Positions 26,223 to 35,890 of a stretch of 64,000 nt of DNA are shown piece after piece. The stretch is from Streptomyces sp. Q6 (GTDB lineage: Bacteria; Actinomycetota; Actinomycetes; Streptomycetales; Streptomycetaceae), in assembly GCF_036967205.1 (NCBI RefSeq), contig NZ_CP146022.1:7440001-7504000 (forward strand), given 5' to 3'. Made by a program: the position numbers and the translations under genes. The notes under the pieces were generated by a model that was given only the letters and a program-made list of their open reading frames with translations, was not told the origin of the DNA and made no database searches. The stretch's first letter is position 1, and each line of letters starts with the position of its first letter.

Positions 26223-27926
26223 ATGTCTCAGCTTCGCCAGCCGGCCGCCCGCGCAGAGCGCCGCGAAGGCGGTCGGCACGGCAGGCCGGCCGGGCGGGCC
26301 GCCGCGCCGCACCCGGCCGAGACCCACATACGCCCTCAGTTGCTGCGTGTCGCCGTGCTGCCACCGCTCGCGGTGGCCCTCAGCGCCTGCGCGGCCGTGC
26401 TGTTCGTCATCCGCTCCACGGGCGTCCGCCCGAGCCCCGCGCTGTGGGCCGTCCTCGCCGGGGCCTGTCTCGTCACGGCCGCGGCCATCGTGATCGCCGC
26501 CGTGGCCGCGGACCGCGCGGCCACGACCGTGCACGACCGGGTCGTCGGGCTGCGCCGCACCAGCGCCCGCGGTCAGGCCGAGCTCCGCGGACTCGTCGAG
26601 AAGTTGCGCAAGGGCGAAGGGCCGCCGCCGCGCCGGCCGCACGCCCCGGCGGCGTCGGGCTCCGACGACTTCGACAAACTCGCCGCCGACCTCGCGCGCT
26701 CCCACGACGTCGCCGTCACCGCCGTCGTCCAGGCCACGCAGCTCTCCAGCCAGGCGGGCAGCCAGCAGAAGGTCGAGGTCTTCGTGAACCTCGCGCGGCG
26801 CCTCCAGTCCTTGGTGCACCGCGAGATCTCCATCCTGGACGACCTGGAGAACGAGGTGGAGGATCCCGACCTCCTCAAGGGCCTCTTCCATGTCGACCAC
26901 CTCGCCACCCGCATCCGCCGGCACGCCGAGAACCTCGCGGTGCTCGGCGGCGCTGTCTCCCGCCGCCAGTGGAGTCACCCCGTCTCCATGACCGAGGTGA
27001 TGCGCTCCGCCATCGCCGAGGTCGAGCAGTACTCGCGGGTCAAGCTCGTGCCGCCGATCGACGGCACGCTGCGCGGGCACGCCGTCGCCGACTGCATCCA
27101 CCTCCTCGCCGAACTCGTCGAGAACGCCACGGTGTTCTCCGCCCCGCACACCCAGGTACTGCTCCGCGCCAACGTGGTGACCGCCGGAGTCGCCGTCGAG
27201 GTCGAGGACCGCGGCCTCGGTATGCCGGTCACCGAGCAGAACAAGATGAACGCGCTGCTGGCCGACCCCGACCAGGTCAACGTCGCGAGCCTGCTCCAGG
27301 ACGGGCGCATCGGCCTGTTCGTGGTCTCGCAGCTCGCGCGGCGGCACGGCATCACCGTACGACTTCAGACCAACATCTACGGAGGCGTACAGGCCGTTCT
27401 CGTCCTGCCGCAGGCACTGCTCGGCACCGACCGGGACGACGGCGTCGAGCGGACCCCGCACGTACGCCGGGCCGCGGCCGCCGCGACCGCCGACAGCGTG
27501 CTCGGCCCGCAGGCCGCCGCCGCGAACGGGCGGAGCGCGGCCGCGGTCCCCGTGGCGGTGCCACCAGAGGCCCCGACGCCGCTCGCACGCCCTGTCCGGG
27601 CCACGCCGCACGCCGGGGTGACCGCCGTGCCCCGGCCGCCGCGCCCCGAAGCCCCGCCCGGCGTGACACCCCTGCCGCAGCGCACCACCGGCGATCCGCG
27701 GCCCACCCCCGCCGACGCCCTGCCCGGCATCCGCCCCGAGGACCGGCAGGCCGCGCAGGAGCACACGGTGGCGCCGCCGACCCCGCTCGGCGGCCCGGTC
27801 CGCGGCACCATGGGCCGGCCCCAACTGCCCCGGCGCAGAGCACAGGAGCACCTCGCCCCCAGCTGCGCGGCGGCCCCGCGCAGCGCCCCGACGACGACCC
27901 TCCGGTCGGTCACGACCCCGGACTGA
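26223..27926 (+). CDS. Conservon sensor histidine kinase (CvnA-type), 3' end frameshifted
   Basis: 567 residues as read. Two N-terminal membrane helices (about 41-63 and 72-96) are followed by a dimerisation region and a HATPase_c domain: N-box LLAELVENATVFSAPH near residue 295, G1 VEDRGLGMP and G2 DGRIGLFVVSQLARRHGI. A Pro/Ala-rich tail follows. At a C5 run (27856-27860) the frame appears to have lost one base: the shifted frame continues into QLRGGPAQRP ... GHDPGLMAAFQRGI, the normal C-terminus of these kinases, and ends at 28030. So the intact gene was probably 26223-28030. It heads the usual kinase-roadblock-DUF742-GTPase set that signals at the membrane. Confidence 0.88.
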   Translation: MSQLRQPAARAERREGGRHGRPAGRAAAPHPAETHIRPQLLRVAVLPPLAVALSACAAVLFVIRSTGVRPSPALWAVLAGACLVTAAAIVIAAVAADRAATTVHDRVVGLRRTSARGQAELRGLVEKLRKGEGPPPRRPHAPAASGSDDFDKLAADLARSHDVAVTAVVQATQLSSQAGSQQKVEVFVNLARRLQSLVHREISILDDLENEVEDPDLLKGLFHVDHLATRIRRHAENLAVLGGAVSRRQWSHPVSMTEVMRSAIAEVEQYSRVKLVPPIDGTLRGHAVADCIHLLAELVENATVFSAPHTQVLLRANVVTAGVAVEVEDRGLGMPVTEQNKMNALLADPDQVNVASLLQDGRIGLFVVSQLARRHGITVRLQTNIYGGVQAVLVLPQALLGTDRDDGVERTPHVRRAAAAATADSVLGPQAAAANGRSAAAVPVAVPPEAPTPLARPVRATPHAGVTAVPRPPRPEAPPGVTPLPQRTTGDPRPTPADALPGIRPEDRQAAQEHTVAPPTPLGGPVRGTMGRPQLPRRRAQEHLAPSCAAAPRSAPTTTLRSVTTPD

Positions 27927-28137
27927 TGGCGGCGTTCCAGCGCGGCATCACCCTCGCCGAGGCGGCCGAGCCGCGCGAGCTGTCGCGCGAGGCACCGCCC
28001 CGTGACGACGCGGGTGGGAGCAGCGCATGACCACCGCCGCGACGGCCCCGCACCGCGGGGCGATACCCGCCGGTCCCCTCTCCGCCCCCCACCCGACCAG
28101 CACCACCCCCAGCTGTCCGACAAGGAGTCGATCCCCC

Positions 28138-28572
28138 ATGGCGAGCGATGTGCCGACGGGTCATGTGTCCGATCTCGACTGGCTGATGAGCGGCCTCGTC
28201 CAGCGCGTTCCCCACACCAACAGCGCCGTGCTCCTCTCCTCCGACGGCCTCGTCAAGTCCGTGCACGGACTCGACGCCGACAGCGCCGACCACATGGCGG
28301 CCCTCGCGTCGGGCCTGTACTCGCTCGGCCGTAGCGCCGGAGTCCGGTTCGGCGACGGCGGCGACGTACGGCAGGTGGTGGTGGAGCTGGACTCCACCCT
28401 GCTGTTCGTGTCCACCGCGGGCTCCGGCACCTGCCTCGCCGTGCTGGCCGGCCGGGAGGCCGACGCCGCCGTGCTCGGCTACGAGATGGCCATGCTCGTC
28501 AAGAGTGTGCGTCCCTACCTGGTGACGGCGCCGCGGCAGCCCGCGGCCGAGCCCTCGGCGATGAGGAATTGA
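28138..28572 (+). CDS. Roadblock/LC7 domain protein (CvnB-type)
   Basis: 144 residues, almost all a roadblock/LC7 fold (DLDWLMSGLVQRVPHTNSAVLLSSDGLVKSVHGLDADSADHMAALASG). In conservons this protein regulates the partner GTPase. ATG 28138 is preferred because AAGGAG lies about 10 bases upstream; an in-frame ATG at 28027, which would overlap the repaired kinase stop, gives a low-complexity 37-residue extension and is the alternative. Confidence 0.92.
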   Translation: MASDVPTGHVSDLDWLMSGLVQRVPHTNSAVLLSSDGLVKSVHGLDADSADHMAALASGLYSLGRSAGVRFGDGGDVRQVVVELDSTLLFVSTAGSGTCLAVLAGREADAAVLGYEMAMLVKSVRPYLVTAPRQPAAEPSAMRN

Positions 28573-28574
28573 GG

Positions 28575-28946
28575 GTGGCGGCCCCGCAGGACGGGCCGTG
28601 GCTCGACGGCGCGGCCGGCCGCCTCGTTCGCCCCTACACGGTCAGCAACGGGCGCACCCGGCCGAGCATGTCGATGGATCTGCTGTCCCTGGTCATGGCC
28701 ACGGGGGCGACCCCCCTCGGCTATCTGGGACCCGAACACAGCCAGGCGCTCGACCTGTGTGCCCAGCCGACATCGGTCGCGGAGATCGCCGGCCACCTCA
28801 AGCTCCCCGCAGTCGTCACCAAGGTCCTTCTCTCGGACCTCGTCGACTGCGGGGCGATCACCACCAAGCCCCCCACGTTCCACGAAAACCCCACTGACCG
28901 GTCCCTACTGGAGGCAGTGCTCGATGGACTACGACGACAGCTCTGA
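28575..28946 (+). CDS. DUF742 protein (CvnC-type)
   Basis: 123 residues: a DUF742 domain beginning RLVRPYTVSNGRTRPS and ending LVDCGAITTKPP. The fold is predicted to be winged-helix-like and links kinase and GTPase in conservons. GTG 28575 lies two bases after the roadblock stop, with GAGGA upstream; TTG 28569 is an alternative. The 3' end overlaps the GTPase gene by 23 bases. Confidence 0.92.
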   Translation: MAAPQDGPWLDGAAGRLVRPYTVSNGRTRPSMSMDLLSLVMATGATPLGYLGPEHSQALDLCAQPTSVAEIAGHLKLPAVVTKVLLSDLVDCGAITTKPPTFHENPTDRSLLEAVLDGLRRQL

Positions 28947-29523
28947 GCTGTTCCCCACTGCGCTGAAGATCTTGGTGGCGGGCGGGTTCGGCGTCGGGAA
29001 GACGACCTTTGTCGGGGCGGTCAGCGAGATCGCACCGCTCAGCACGGAAGAGCTGCTCACCACTGTCAGCGCGGCGACCGACGATCTCGAGGGCATCGAG
29101 AACAAGGTCGAGACGACGGTCGCGATGGACTTCGGCCGGATCACACTGGACCCGGAGCATGTGCTGTACCTGTTCGGCACCCCCGGGCAGGAACGCTTCT
29201 GGTTCATGTGGGACGAGCTCTCCGAAGGCGCCCTGGGAGCGGTCATCCTGGCCGACACCCGGCGTCTGGAGGACTGCTTCGCCGCCGTCGACTTCTTCGA
29301 GGAGCGCGGCATGGGCTTCATCGTGGCGGTCAACGAGTTCGACGGGGCGTACCGCTACGAACCGGAGGAGGTGCGCGCCGCCATCGACCTCGACCCGCAG
29401 GTTCCGGTGGTCCGCTGCGACGCGCGCATCTCCAGCTCCGGAATCCAGACCCTGCTCACCCTGGTCCGGCACCTGCTCGCGCACGCCGCGCCCGCGGAGC
29501 CCAGCTTCGGAGCCCACACGTGA
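28924..29523 (+). CDS. Conservon GTP-binding protein (CvnD-type)
   Basis: 199-residue small Ras-like GTPase. P-loop GGFGVGKTT at residues 20-28, switch/G3 GTPGQERFWF and an NEFD motif in place of NKxD (FIVAVNEFDGAY), all typical of the family. ATG 28924 gives a compact protein with the P-loop close to the N-terminus. It is thought to act as the output of the kinase-roadblock complex. The stop overlaps the following GAF gene (GTGA). Confidence 0.95.
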   Translation: MDYDDSSELFPTALKILVAGGFGVGKTTFVGAVSEIAPLSTEELLTTVSAATDDLEGIENKVETTVAMDFGRITLDPEHVLYLFGTPGQERFWFMWDELSEGALGAVILADTRRLEDCFAAVDFFEERGMGFIVAVNEFDGAYRYEPEEVRAAIDLDPQVPVVRCDARISSSGIQTLLTLVRHLLAHAAPAEPSFGAHT

Positions 29524-30101
29524 CATACGACGCGGCCGGGCGTCTGCTGCTCACCCCGGTCGACAAGGAAGGTCCGGAACGGGCACAGCGGCTGTTCCGG
29601 CTCGGCCTCGGCCGGCGCCCCGAGCCGGCCTTCGACCTGTTCGCGGACCGGCTCGCGGGCGTGACCGGCGCGCCGTACGCGATGGTCAACTTCATCGACG
29701 AGAACCGGCAGTTCTTCGCCGGACTGCACACGCCCGACGGCGACCACCGGGGCGGCGCGCTCGGCGCGGTCGCGGCCCGGTCGGCCGACGGCTCCGCGAG
29801 CCGCTACTTGACGCGCGATCACGGATACTGCCCTCATGTAGTCGTGCGCCGCAAAGCGCTCGTCCTTGAAGACATGTGCGACTACCCGCGGTTCGCGGGC
29901 AACCCTGTGGTCGACGAGATCGGCATCCGCTCCTATCTGGGCGCCCCGCTGATCGACGACCGTACGGGGCTCGCGCTCGGCACCGTATGCGTGGTCGACA
30001 CCGCACCGCGGCCCTGGGGGCGGGCCGGACTCGCCACCATCAAGGCGATGGCGGGCGAAGTGATGGACATGATCCGGGTACGGGGCGACACCCTGCTGTG
30101 A
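29520..30101 (+). CDS. GAF domain-containing protein
   Basis: 193 residues forming one GAF domain (DLFADRLAGVTGAPYAMVNFIDENRQFFAG ... IRSYLGAPLIDDRTGLALGTVCVVDTAPRPWG). No kinase or DNA-binding domain is fused. The GTGA overlap with the GTPase gene puts it in the same operon, so it is probably a fifth conservon component that senses a small molecule. Cysteine-containing segment CPHVVVRRKALVLEDMCDYPRF is seen, but no known ligand motif can be claimed. Confidence 0.9.
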   Translation: MTYDAAGRLLLTPVDKEGPERAQRLFRLGLGRRPEPAFDLFADRLAGVTGAPYAMVNFIDENRQFFAGLHTPDGDHRGGALGAVAARSADGSASRYLTRDHGYCPHVVVRRKALVLEDMCDYPRFAGNPVVDEIGIRSYLGAPLIDDRTGLALGTVCVVDTAPRPWGRAGLATIKAMAGEVMDMIRVRGDTLL

Positions 30102-30135
30102 CGGATCCGCCACTGTGCCTGACGGGGCGCGGGAG

Positions 30136-32040
30136 CTACACGGTCACCGTCTCGCCCTCCGGGAAGGTGATCCTGACCTCCCCCGACGCCTCCACCGTGC
30201 AGGCGATCGACTCCCGCAGCGCCCGGGGATGCACGACGTCACGGGTCAGAGCCACCAGCGTGACGTGAACGCTCGCGCCGCCCGCGGGCCGCGCGGCGCG
30301 GAGGTACGGGGTGGCCGAATGCGGTCCGTGGGCGTTGGCCTCGACCTCACGGGCGACGCCGGTCTCCTCGGCCCAGCCGTACAGGGCCACCACCGCGCTC
30401 GTCAGCCCCGACTCCGTGCGCGTCAGGGCCCAGCCAGGCCCCCGCTCGGCGTGCGGCCGGGCGGTGTCGGCGACCGCGTGGCCGCCCTCGCGTACGGTCA
30501 CACCCGCCGGGGCCTGCACGCGGTGCACCCGTACCTCCCACGGCCCGTGCAGCACGCTCGTCGAGACGATCGGGAACTCCTCGTCACTGCCCGGGAGTTG
30601 AGCGTCGTGACGGGAAGAGGCGCGACGTCCCTCGCAGGTGAGCGGGTGGATGCGGAGCCGACGCGACGGGGTGCCGTCGGCGGCGAGCAGCGCGACGTGA
30701 TTGTCGACCGTGCGCGCCCAGGCGTGCGGCGCGGACTCGGGGGCGGTCGCCGTGGAGTAGGCGAGTTTGGCGTAGTGCGGGTCGTCCTCGGCCGGGCCCT
30801 GCGGCGGGTTGTGGTCGCTGCCGTGGTTGATCAGCCGCACGATGCCGTCGTGCGGGGTGCCGTGCAGCAGCCAGCCCGGAGCGGGCAGCGCCGTGTACTG
30901 CTCGGACTCCTCGACGGGCAGCGGGAGTTCGCGCTCCGTCCACACCGGGTGATCGGCGGGCAGCAGCAGCCCCAGAAAGCCCTTGCTCGCCCAGTACGGT
31001 GACGCGGGCCCCGAGTACGGCTGGGTCGCGGGCAGGAACGTGTCGTACCAGCCCAGCGGCAGCAGCCCCCGCTCGTCCGGCACCCCGCGCTCCACGAAGT
31101 GCCGGGCCGCGCCGGACGCGAGGCGCCGGGTCAGACCGGGCGCGAGCGGCGTGCAGTCGGCGAGGGCGCCCAGCCACACGGGTGCCGTCGCCGCGAACCG
31201 GTACGTCAGCGACCGCCCCTGGTGCACCGAGGCTCCGTCCCCGCCGAAGAACTGCGGATACGTGGTGAGGAACCGGCCGAGCCGCTCGCGGTACACCTTC
31301 GTGCGGCCCGAGTCGGGGTCCTCGCCGGCGATCCGGGACCACAGCAGCGGATACAGGTGCAGGGCCCAGCCGATGTAGTAGTCGAAGTTGCGGCCGTCGC
31401 CGTCGGTGTACCAGCCGTCGCCGACGTACCAGTCCTCGATCCGGTCCAGTCCGCCGTCGATGTCGCTCTGGCTGTACGGGGCGCCGACGGACGCCAGGAA
31501 CTGCTCCGACACCACCTGGAAGAGGCGCCAGTTGTTGTCCCAGGTGCGCCCGCCGACGAACCCGGAGAGCCAGTCGACGACCCGCTCCCGCACCCGGGCG
31601 TCCAGCCGGTCCCAGATCCAGGGGCGCGTCTCGTGCAGGGCGACGGCGATCGAGGCGGCCTCCACCATCTGCTGCGAGCAGTCGGTGAGTTCGGGCCAGG
31701 CCTCACCGCTGTCACGGTCCGTGCCCGTTGTCAGACCCTCCGTATACCTTTCGATCAGGTGGGAGACGACGGTCGAGCCGGGATCGTCGCTCCCGCCCGC
31801 GCCCGCGATCCGGAAGGAGGCCAGCAGAAATGTCCGAGCGAACCCTTCGAGCCCGTCCGAGACGACCCCGGACCAACTGGCCCGCCCCGGCAGCCGGTAC
31901 TGCGCGAACCCCGGGGTCGCGTACGGGACGAGCGCGTCCAACTGCCGGTCGGCCAGGGCCTCCCAGTGCGCCCGCGTCCAGCCCGTCCGGGGGGAGCGGA
32001 CACGGTCGGTGGGCGGCAGGGAGAAGTACGGGGCGGGCAT
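30136..32040 (-). CDS. DUF2264 domain-containing protein
   Basis: 634 residues with the DUF2264 domain (alpha/alpha-toroid-like N-terminal half: GFARTFLLASFRIAG ... WDNNWRLFQVVSEQFL ... DGWYTDGDGRNFDYYIGWALHLYP) and a beta-rich C-terminal half. No signal peptide, so probably cytoplasmic. DUF2264 proteins cluster with polysaccharide lyases and are thought to act on unsaturated oligosaccharides. It lies 43 bases downstream of the PL8 lyase on the same strand, which supports a role in processing its imported products. Biochemical activity is not known for certain. Confidence 0.88.
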   Translation of the reverse strand: MPAPYFSLPPTDRVRSPRTGWTRAHWEALADRQLDALVPYATPGFAQYRLPGRASWSGVVSDGLEGFARTFLLASFRIAGAGGSDDPGSTVVSHLIERYTEGLTTGTDRDSGEAWPELTDCSQQMVEAASIAVALHETRPWIWDRLDARVRERVVDWLSGFVGGRTWDNNWRLFQVVSEQFLASVGAPYSQSDIDGGLDRIEDWYVGDGWYTDGDGRNFDYYIGWALHLYPLLWSRIAGEDPDSGRTKVYRERLGRFLTTYPQFFGGDGASVHQGRSLTYRFAATAPVWLGALADCTPLAPGLTRRLASGAARHFVERGVPDERGLLPLGWYDTFLPATQPYSGPASPYWASKGFLGLLLPADHPVWTERELPLPVEESEQYTALPAPGWLLHGTPHDGIVRLINHGSDHNPPQGPAEDDPHYAKLAYSTATAPESAPHAWARTVDNHVALLAADGTPSRRLRIHPLTCEGRRASSRHDAQLPGSDEEFPIVSTSVLHGPWEVRVHRVQAPAGVTVREGGHAVADTARPHAERGPGWALTRTESGLTSAVVALYGWAEETGVAREVEANAHGPHSATPYLRAARPAGGASVHVTLVALTRDVVHPRALRESIACTVEASGEVRITFPEGETVTV

Positions 32041-32083
32041 GGCGGTTCGTCGGCTCCTCGGTTCGGGCCTGTCGGGCGGCGGA

Positions 32084-34540
32084 TCAGGCGAGTTCGGCAG
32101 CGTGCGTATGGCCGCGCGAGCCCGCGACGCGGACGGTGAGCACCGGGCGGCGACCCGGCGCGACCTCGACCGTGTCGTCGGCGCGCACCACCTGGCGCAC
32201 GGGGAAGGGGAGGCGGACCGTGGCCGTCGTCGCGGTGCGGCCCGGATCGGCGACCGCCACCGAGATCCCGTCGTCGCGGCGGCGCACCAGGACGGTGCAG
32301 GGACCGTCCGCGCGCAGCCCGCCGACCGCGCCCGCTGCCCAGAAGTGCGCGGCGAGCAGCCCGAGCCGGGGCGACTCGACCGCCTGGACGGTGGCGTCGT
32401 TGGCGACGATGCGCACCGGCCGGGACCGGGACCAGGCGCCCGTCGTCGCGGCAGTGGCGCCCGGTAGCAGGACGTAGGCGTAGGAAGCGGATGTGGGGGA
32501 GGGGCCGTGGTCGAACCAGAGAGTGGCGTAGCGGCGGGTGACCGGGGTGGTGCTGCCGCCCGTGTCGGCGCCGGTGTTGAGGGCGCGCCAGGTACCGGTG
32601 CGTTCCTCGCGGAGCGCGTGGAGCGGACCGCCGGTGGGGAAGACGTAGCCGCCCGTGCCGTCCAGGTGGGCCCAGGAGGCGTCGGTCAGGGGCGCCGACC
32701 AGCCCTGTCGCGCGGGCTGCGGGTGCCCGTCGACGATGAGCCGCGGAGCGCCCTCGGCGTGCAGGTTCCGGTTCTCCACGATCGTCTCGACGGTGCGGCC
32801 GTCGCTCGCCGTGATGCCGGCGCCGAGCGCGACGACCGCGTTGTCCACGAAGAACCACGCCTTCTTGGCGCGCAGCGTCGACCCGTCGGCGATCAGTTCC
32901 ATCGCCGCCGCGCCGTACCGGGCGTCGAGGACGGCGCCGCCCGCGACCGTGTTCTTCGGCCGCAGGGTGCTCGTCCCGCCGCCGGTCCCGAGATCGGCCC
33001 GCGCGCGCGTGTCGACCGTCGTCCCCGGCAGGCGGTACGGATCGACGGTCGGCCAGAAGCCGTCCCCGAAGGCGTCGAGGTCGTCGCCGTCGTACAGGTA
33101 CGTCATACCGTCGCCGGTGTACCAGCCGTGCAGGTTCTCGCCGTTGCCCGCCTCGTACGCGGCGATGCGCTTCGAGGACAGCGACAGGGCGCAGGCCCAG
33201 CCGGGCCTTCGATGCGCGACCCGGTCCATGTCGGCGAGGACGAAGTGCCCGGTGAGCCGCTCGGCGGGCCGCACCGCCGGATCGTCGAGGACCGCCTTGG
33301 CGCGGGCGAGCGCGGGGATCCCGACGAGCGTCGCGTACGGCGTCTCCCGGTTCCGCAGGATCCAGCCCTTGGCGGCAGCGCGCCAGCGGTCCGCGTACGA
33401 CGGGGGTGCTCCGTCGGCGAGCTGGAGGACGTACGAGACGGTGACGGCGCCGTCGGTGTGGTCGCGGGCCCGCTCGCGGGAGATCGCCCGGCCGCGCACC
33501 GCGTCCATCATGAGGCCGTCGAGGACGACCGGCGCGAAGGTCCGGTCGACGGCGTCGTAGAGCACGGAGACGGCCGGGTCGGTGACCGCGTGCGCGGACC
33601 CGGCGAGCAGCGCGATCAGCTGCCCCGCGCTGCCCAGCAGGACACTCCCGTACGTGCCCGTGTAGGCGACGGAGTCGTGCTGGACGAACGAGCCGTCCGG
33701 GTAGAACCCGTCACCCGAGGTGGCGTACCGGAACAGGCTGTTGCGGCCCTGGTCGCGGACGTCGGAGAGACCGTCGCGGGCCAGCGCGAGCACCCCGGCG
33801 TCCCGGGCGAGCAGGCCGCGCAGCGCGACGATGACGGCCTTGTCGGCGCGGTTGGCGCCGGTCTCGGCGAGCGTGGGGGAGTTGGTGCGCCGGTCCGGGT
33901 TCGGGACGAACCGGGCGACCGTCCTCAGGTACGCGTCGAGGTCCTCGGCCGGAAGCGCGGCGCGCAGCAGGACACAGGTGTCCATCAGCGCCCGGGGCGC
34001 GCCTATCTCCCAGAACCACCAGTTCCCGGACTCGGACCGGGCCGGGTTGTAGCCGGTGGTGTGCAGGAGGCGCAGCGCGTCGAGCAGCCCGGCGAGCACG
34101 GTGGCGTCGCCGGTCAGCGACGTGCCGGGGGTGGCCCATGCCGTGGCGAGGGTGCGCAGCCGCTGGTAGCTCTGGCCGAACATGGCGGGGTCGGAGGCGG
34201 GGGACAGGTCCGCCCAGAGCGCCTTGCTCCCGGTCGCCACGTCGATCTGTCGCCACCAGGCCGCGGCCTGCGTGTCCAGTGCCGCCAGCGCGGCGGCGAA
34301 GTCGGCGTCGTCCGGATCGAAGGCGCCGCCGGTGAGCTGCCGCGCGGCCCGCGCGAGCAGCGGCTCGTAGGGATCGTCGGCGGCGACGGCCTGCGGGTCG
34401 TCTGCCGCGGCGGCGCTGCCCGCGAGGGAGCAGGGGAGTACCACCGCGGCGGCCCCCGCTCCGGCCAGCGAGAGGGTCTGACGTCGGCTGAGGTCCGCGC
34501 TCGGTCCGCTGAGCCGTGTGATCGGTCGTCTGAGGTCCAT
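32084..34540 (-). CDS. Secreted polysaccharide lyase family 8 (hyaluronate/chondroitin/xanthan lyase type)
   Basis: 818 residues. A Tat signal (SRRQTLSLAGAGAAAVVLP) is followed by an alpha-toroid catalytic domain with the PL8 triad pattern N230 (TGANRADK), H288 and Y297 (QHDSVAYTGTYG), aromatic patch NWWFWEIG at 173-180, and a C-terminal beta-sandwich from about residue 420. The enzyme cleaves uronic-acid polysaccharides by beta-elimination outside the cell. Which one (hyaluronan, chondroitin or xanthan) cannot be told by eye. It forms a transcription unit with DUF2264 and perhaps with the M60-like peptidase upstream. Confidence 0.93.
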   Translation of the reverse strand: MDLRRPITRLSGPSADLSRRQTLSLAGAGAAAVVLPCSLAGSAAAADDPQAVAADDPYEPLLARAARQLTGGAFDPDDADFAAALAALDTQAAAWWRQIDVATGSKALWADLSPASDPAMFGQSYQRLRTLATAWATPGTSLTGDATVLAGLLDALRLLHTTGYNPARSESGNWWFWEIGAPRALMDTCVLLRAALPAEDLDAYLRTVARFVPNPDRRTNSPTLAETGANRADKAVIVALRGLLARDAGVLALARDGLSDVRDQGRNSLFRYATSGDGFYPDGSFVQHDSVAYTGTYGSVLLGSAGQLIALLAGSAHAVTDPAVSVLYDAVDRTFAPVVLDGLMMDAVRGRAISRERARDHTDGAVTVSYVLQLADGAPPSYADRWRAAAKGWILRNRETPYATLVGIPALARAKAVLDDPAVRPAERLTGHFVLADMDRVAHRRPGWACALSLSSKRIAAYEAGNGENLHGWYTGDGMTYLYDGDDLDAFGDGFWPTVDPYRLPGTTVDTRARADLGTGGGTSTLRPKNTVAGGAVLDARYGAAAMELIADGSTLRAKKAWFFVDNAVVALGAGITASDGRTVETIVENRNLHAEGAPRLIVDGHPQPARQGWSAPLTDASWAHLDGTGGYVFPTGGPLHALREERTGTWRALNTGADTGGSTTPVTRRYATLWFDHGPSPTSASYAYVLLPGATAATTGAWSRSRPVRIVANDATVQAVESPRLGLLAAHFWAAGAVGGLRADGPCTVLVRRRDDGISVAVADPGRTATTATVRLPFPVRQVVRADDTVEVAPGRRPVLTVRVAGSRGHTHAAELA

Positions 34541-34561
34541 GGTCGGTCGTCGCCCTCCCGG

Positions 34562-35890
34562 TCAGTCGCTCAGGGTGGCCGGGTCGACGTCCGGCTTCGG
34601 CAGATGGAGTGCGGCCAGTTCGGCGCGGCCCTGCGCGTCGATGGGGAAGGCCCAGGTGGTGACGAAGAAGTCCGTGAGGTCGCGCTCGGCGACGCGGCTG
34701 GCGTACGTGGCCAGGGCCCGGTAGCGCTTGTCGGTCTCGGTGGAGGACGACTGCGGGTTCTCCTCGCGCACCAGCCGGTGCATCCGAGGCCAGAAGTCGT
34801 CCCCGAACGCGAGCTCCAACTGCCGCAGCGGCACGAGCTTCTCGTACGCGCCGAACGACTTCTCGTACGTGAGTCCCGCCGTGCCGAACTTGGCCCGTGC
34901 GGACTGGAAGTAGTTCAGCCCGGTCGCCGGCGTGACGGTCAGCAGGTTCGACGGCTGGCCCAGGGCGCGCTGCACCGCCAGCGAGTAGATGTTCACCGTG
35001 ACCTCGGTGAGGCCGCCCGGCTTGTACGCGAACTGCTGATGCAGATGGCCCAGTTCGTGGTACAGCCCCCAGCCCCGGGTCGTCAGGCCGGTCACCGTGG
35101 TGGCCCGGTCGAGGTAGGCGCGAGGGAAGCCGTTGTAGCCGTGGGTGGCGTACGCGCCGACGCCGGACGGCACGACCGACACCTCGGTGAAGTGGTAGCC
35201 GCCCGCCTTGGGCCGGTGCACCGGCTTGGACGCGTCGAGCCCGCTGATGTCGGACTCGGCGTCGATGATCCGCTCCAGGAGCCGCAGCAGCGCCGCGTGG
35301 TCCTCGTCGCGGTGGAGCAGCGCGCCGTCCCGGCTGAGCGTCACGATGGACCGGGGACCGTGCAGTTCGACGACCGGCACGTCGGTGTACGTGTCCAACT
35401 GACCCTGGTAGTCGGCCTCTTGGGTGGATCCCAGGGTGAAGACGGGCATCGGGACGGAGCCGCTCCTGAGCTTGACCGCCGCCCGCTCCCCGTCGCCCGT
35501 GAGCGAGAAGTAGACGGGGCCGCCGTGCGGGTCGGTGACCGTGTTCGCGCCCGCCTTGAGCTGATAACTGCGGGGCGCGGTGATCGTGCCGTAGTAGTCC
35601 CACTGCCCGATCCAGAGCGTCGGCACCACGTCGTCGTACGGCAGCACGTCAAGGCGGAGCGCGGTGCCCGGCGCGACGTACCGGCCCGTGGCCTGGAACT
35701 CGGAGGCGCGCAGGGCCTGTCCGAGGCGCAGGCGCTCGGCCTCCGCGGACGGGCGGGCTCTGAGCGGGACGGTCACGGCGTCGGCGGCGTACGCGGCCGG
35801 ACCCGAGCCGAGGCCGACGGCGAGGGCGGCACCGGTGGCCGCTGCGGTGGTGAGGACGGTACGGCGGGACGGGGCTTCGGGGATACGCAT
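34562..35890 (-). CDS. Secreted M60-family (enhancin/mucinase-like) metallopeptidase
   Basis: 442 residues. A Tat signal (SRRTVLTTAAATGAALAVG) precedes a beta-rich accessory region and a peptidase M60 domain whose zinc motif HELGHLHQQ is at 278-286, with E296 as probable third ligand. M60 peptidases attack heavily O-glycosylated proteins such as mucins. ATG 35890 is chosen for the AAGGAG upstream and the immediate Tat signal. A LacI-type box stands 115-128 bases upstream. It sits 22 bases before the PL8 gene, so one secreted unit may attack both glycan and protein parts of a substrate. Confidence 0.9.
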   Translation of the reverse strand: MRIPEAPSRRTVLTTAAATGAALAVGLGSGPAAYAADAVTVPLRARPSAEAERLRLGQALRASEFQATGRYVAPGTALRLDVLPYDDVVPTLWIGQWDYYGTITAPRSYQLKAGANTVTDPHGGPVYFSLTGDGERAAVKLRSGSVPMPVFTLGSTQEADYQGQLDTYTDVPVVELHGPRSIVTLSRDGALLHRDEDHAALLRLLERIIDAESDISGLDASKPVHRPKAGGYHFTEVSVVPSGVGAYATHGYNGFPRAYLDRATTVTGLTTRGWGLYHELGHLHQQFAYKPGGLTEVTVNIYSLAVQRALGQPSNLLTVTPATGLNYFQSARAKFGTAGLTYEKSFGAYEKLVPLRQLELAFGDDFWPRMHRLVREENPQSSSTETDKRYRALATYASRVAERDLTDFFVTTWAFPIDAQGRAELAALHLPKPDVDPATLSD

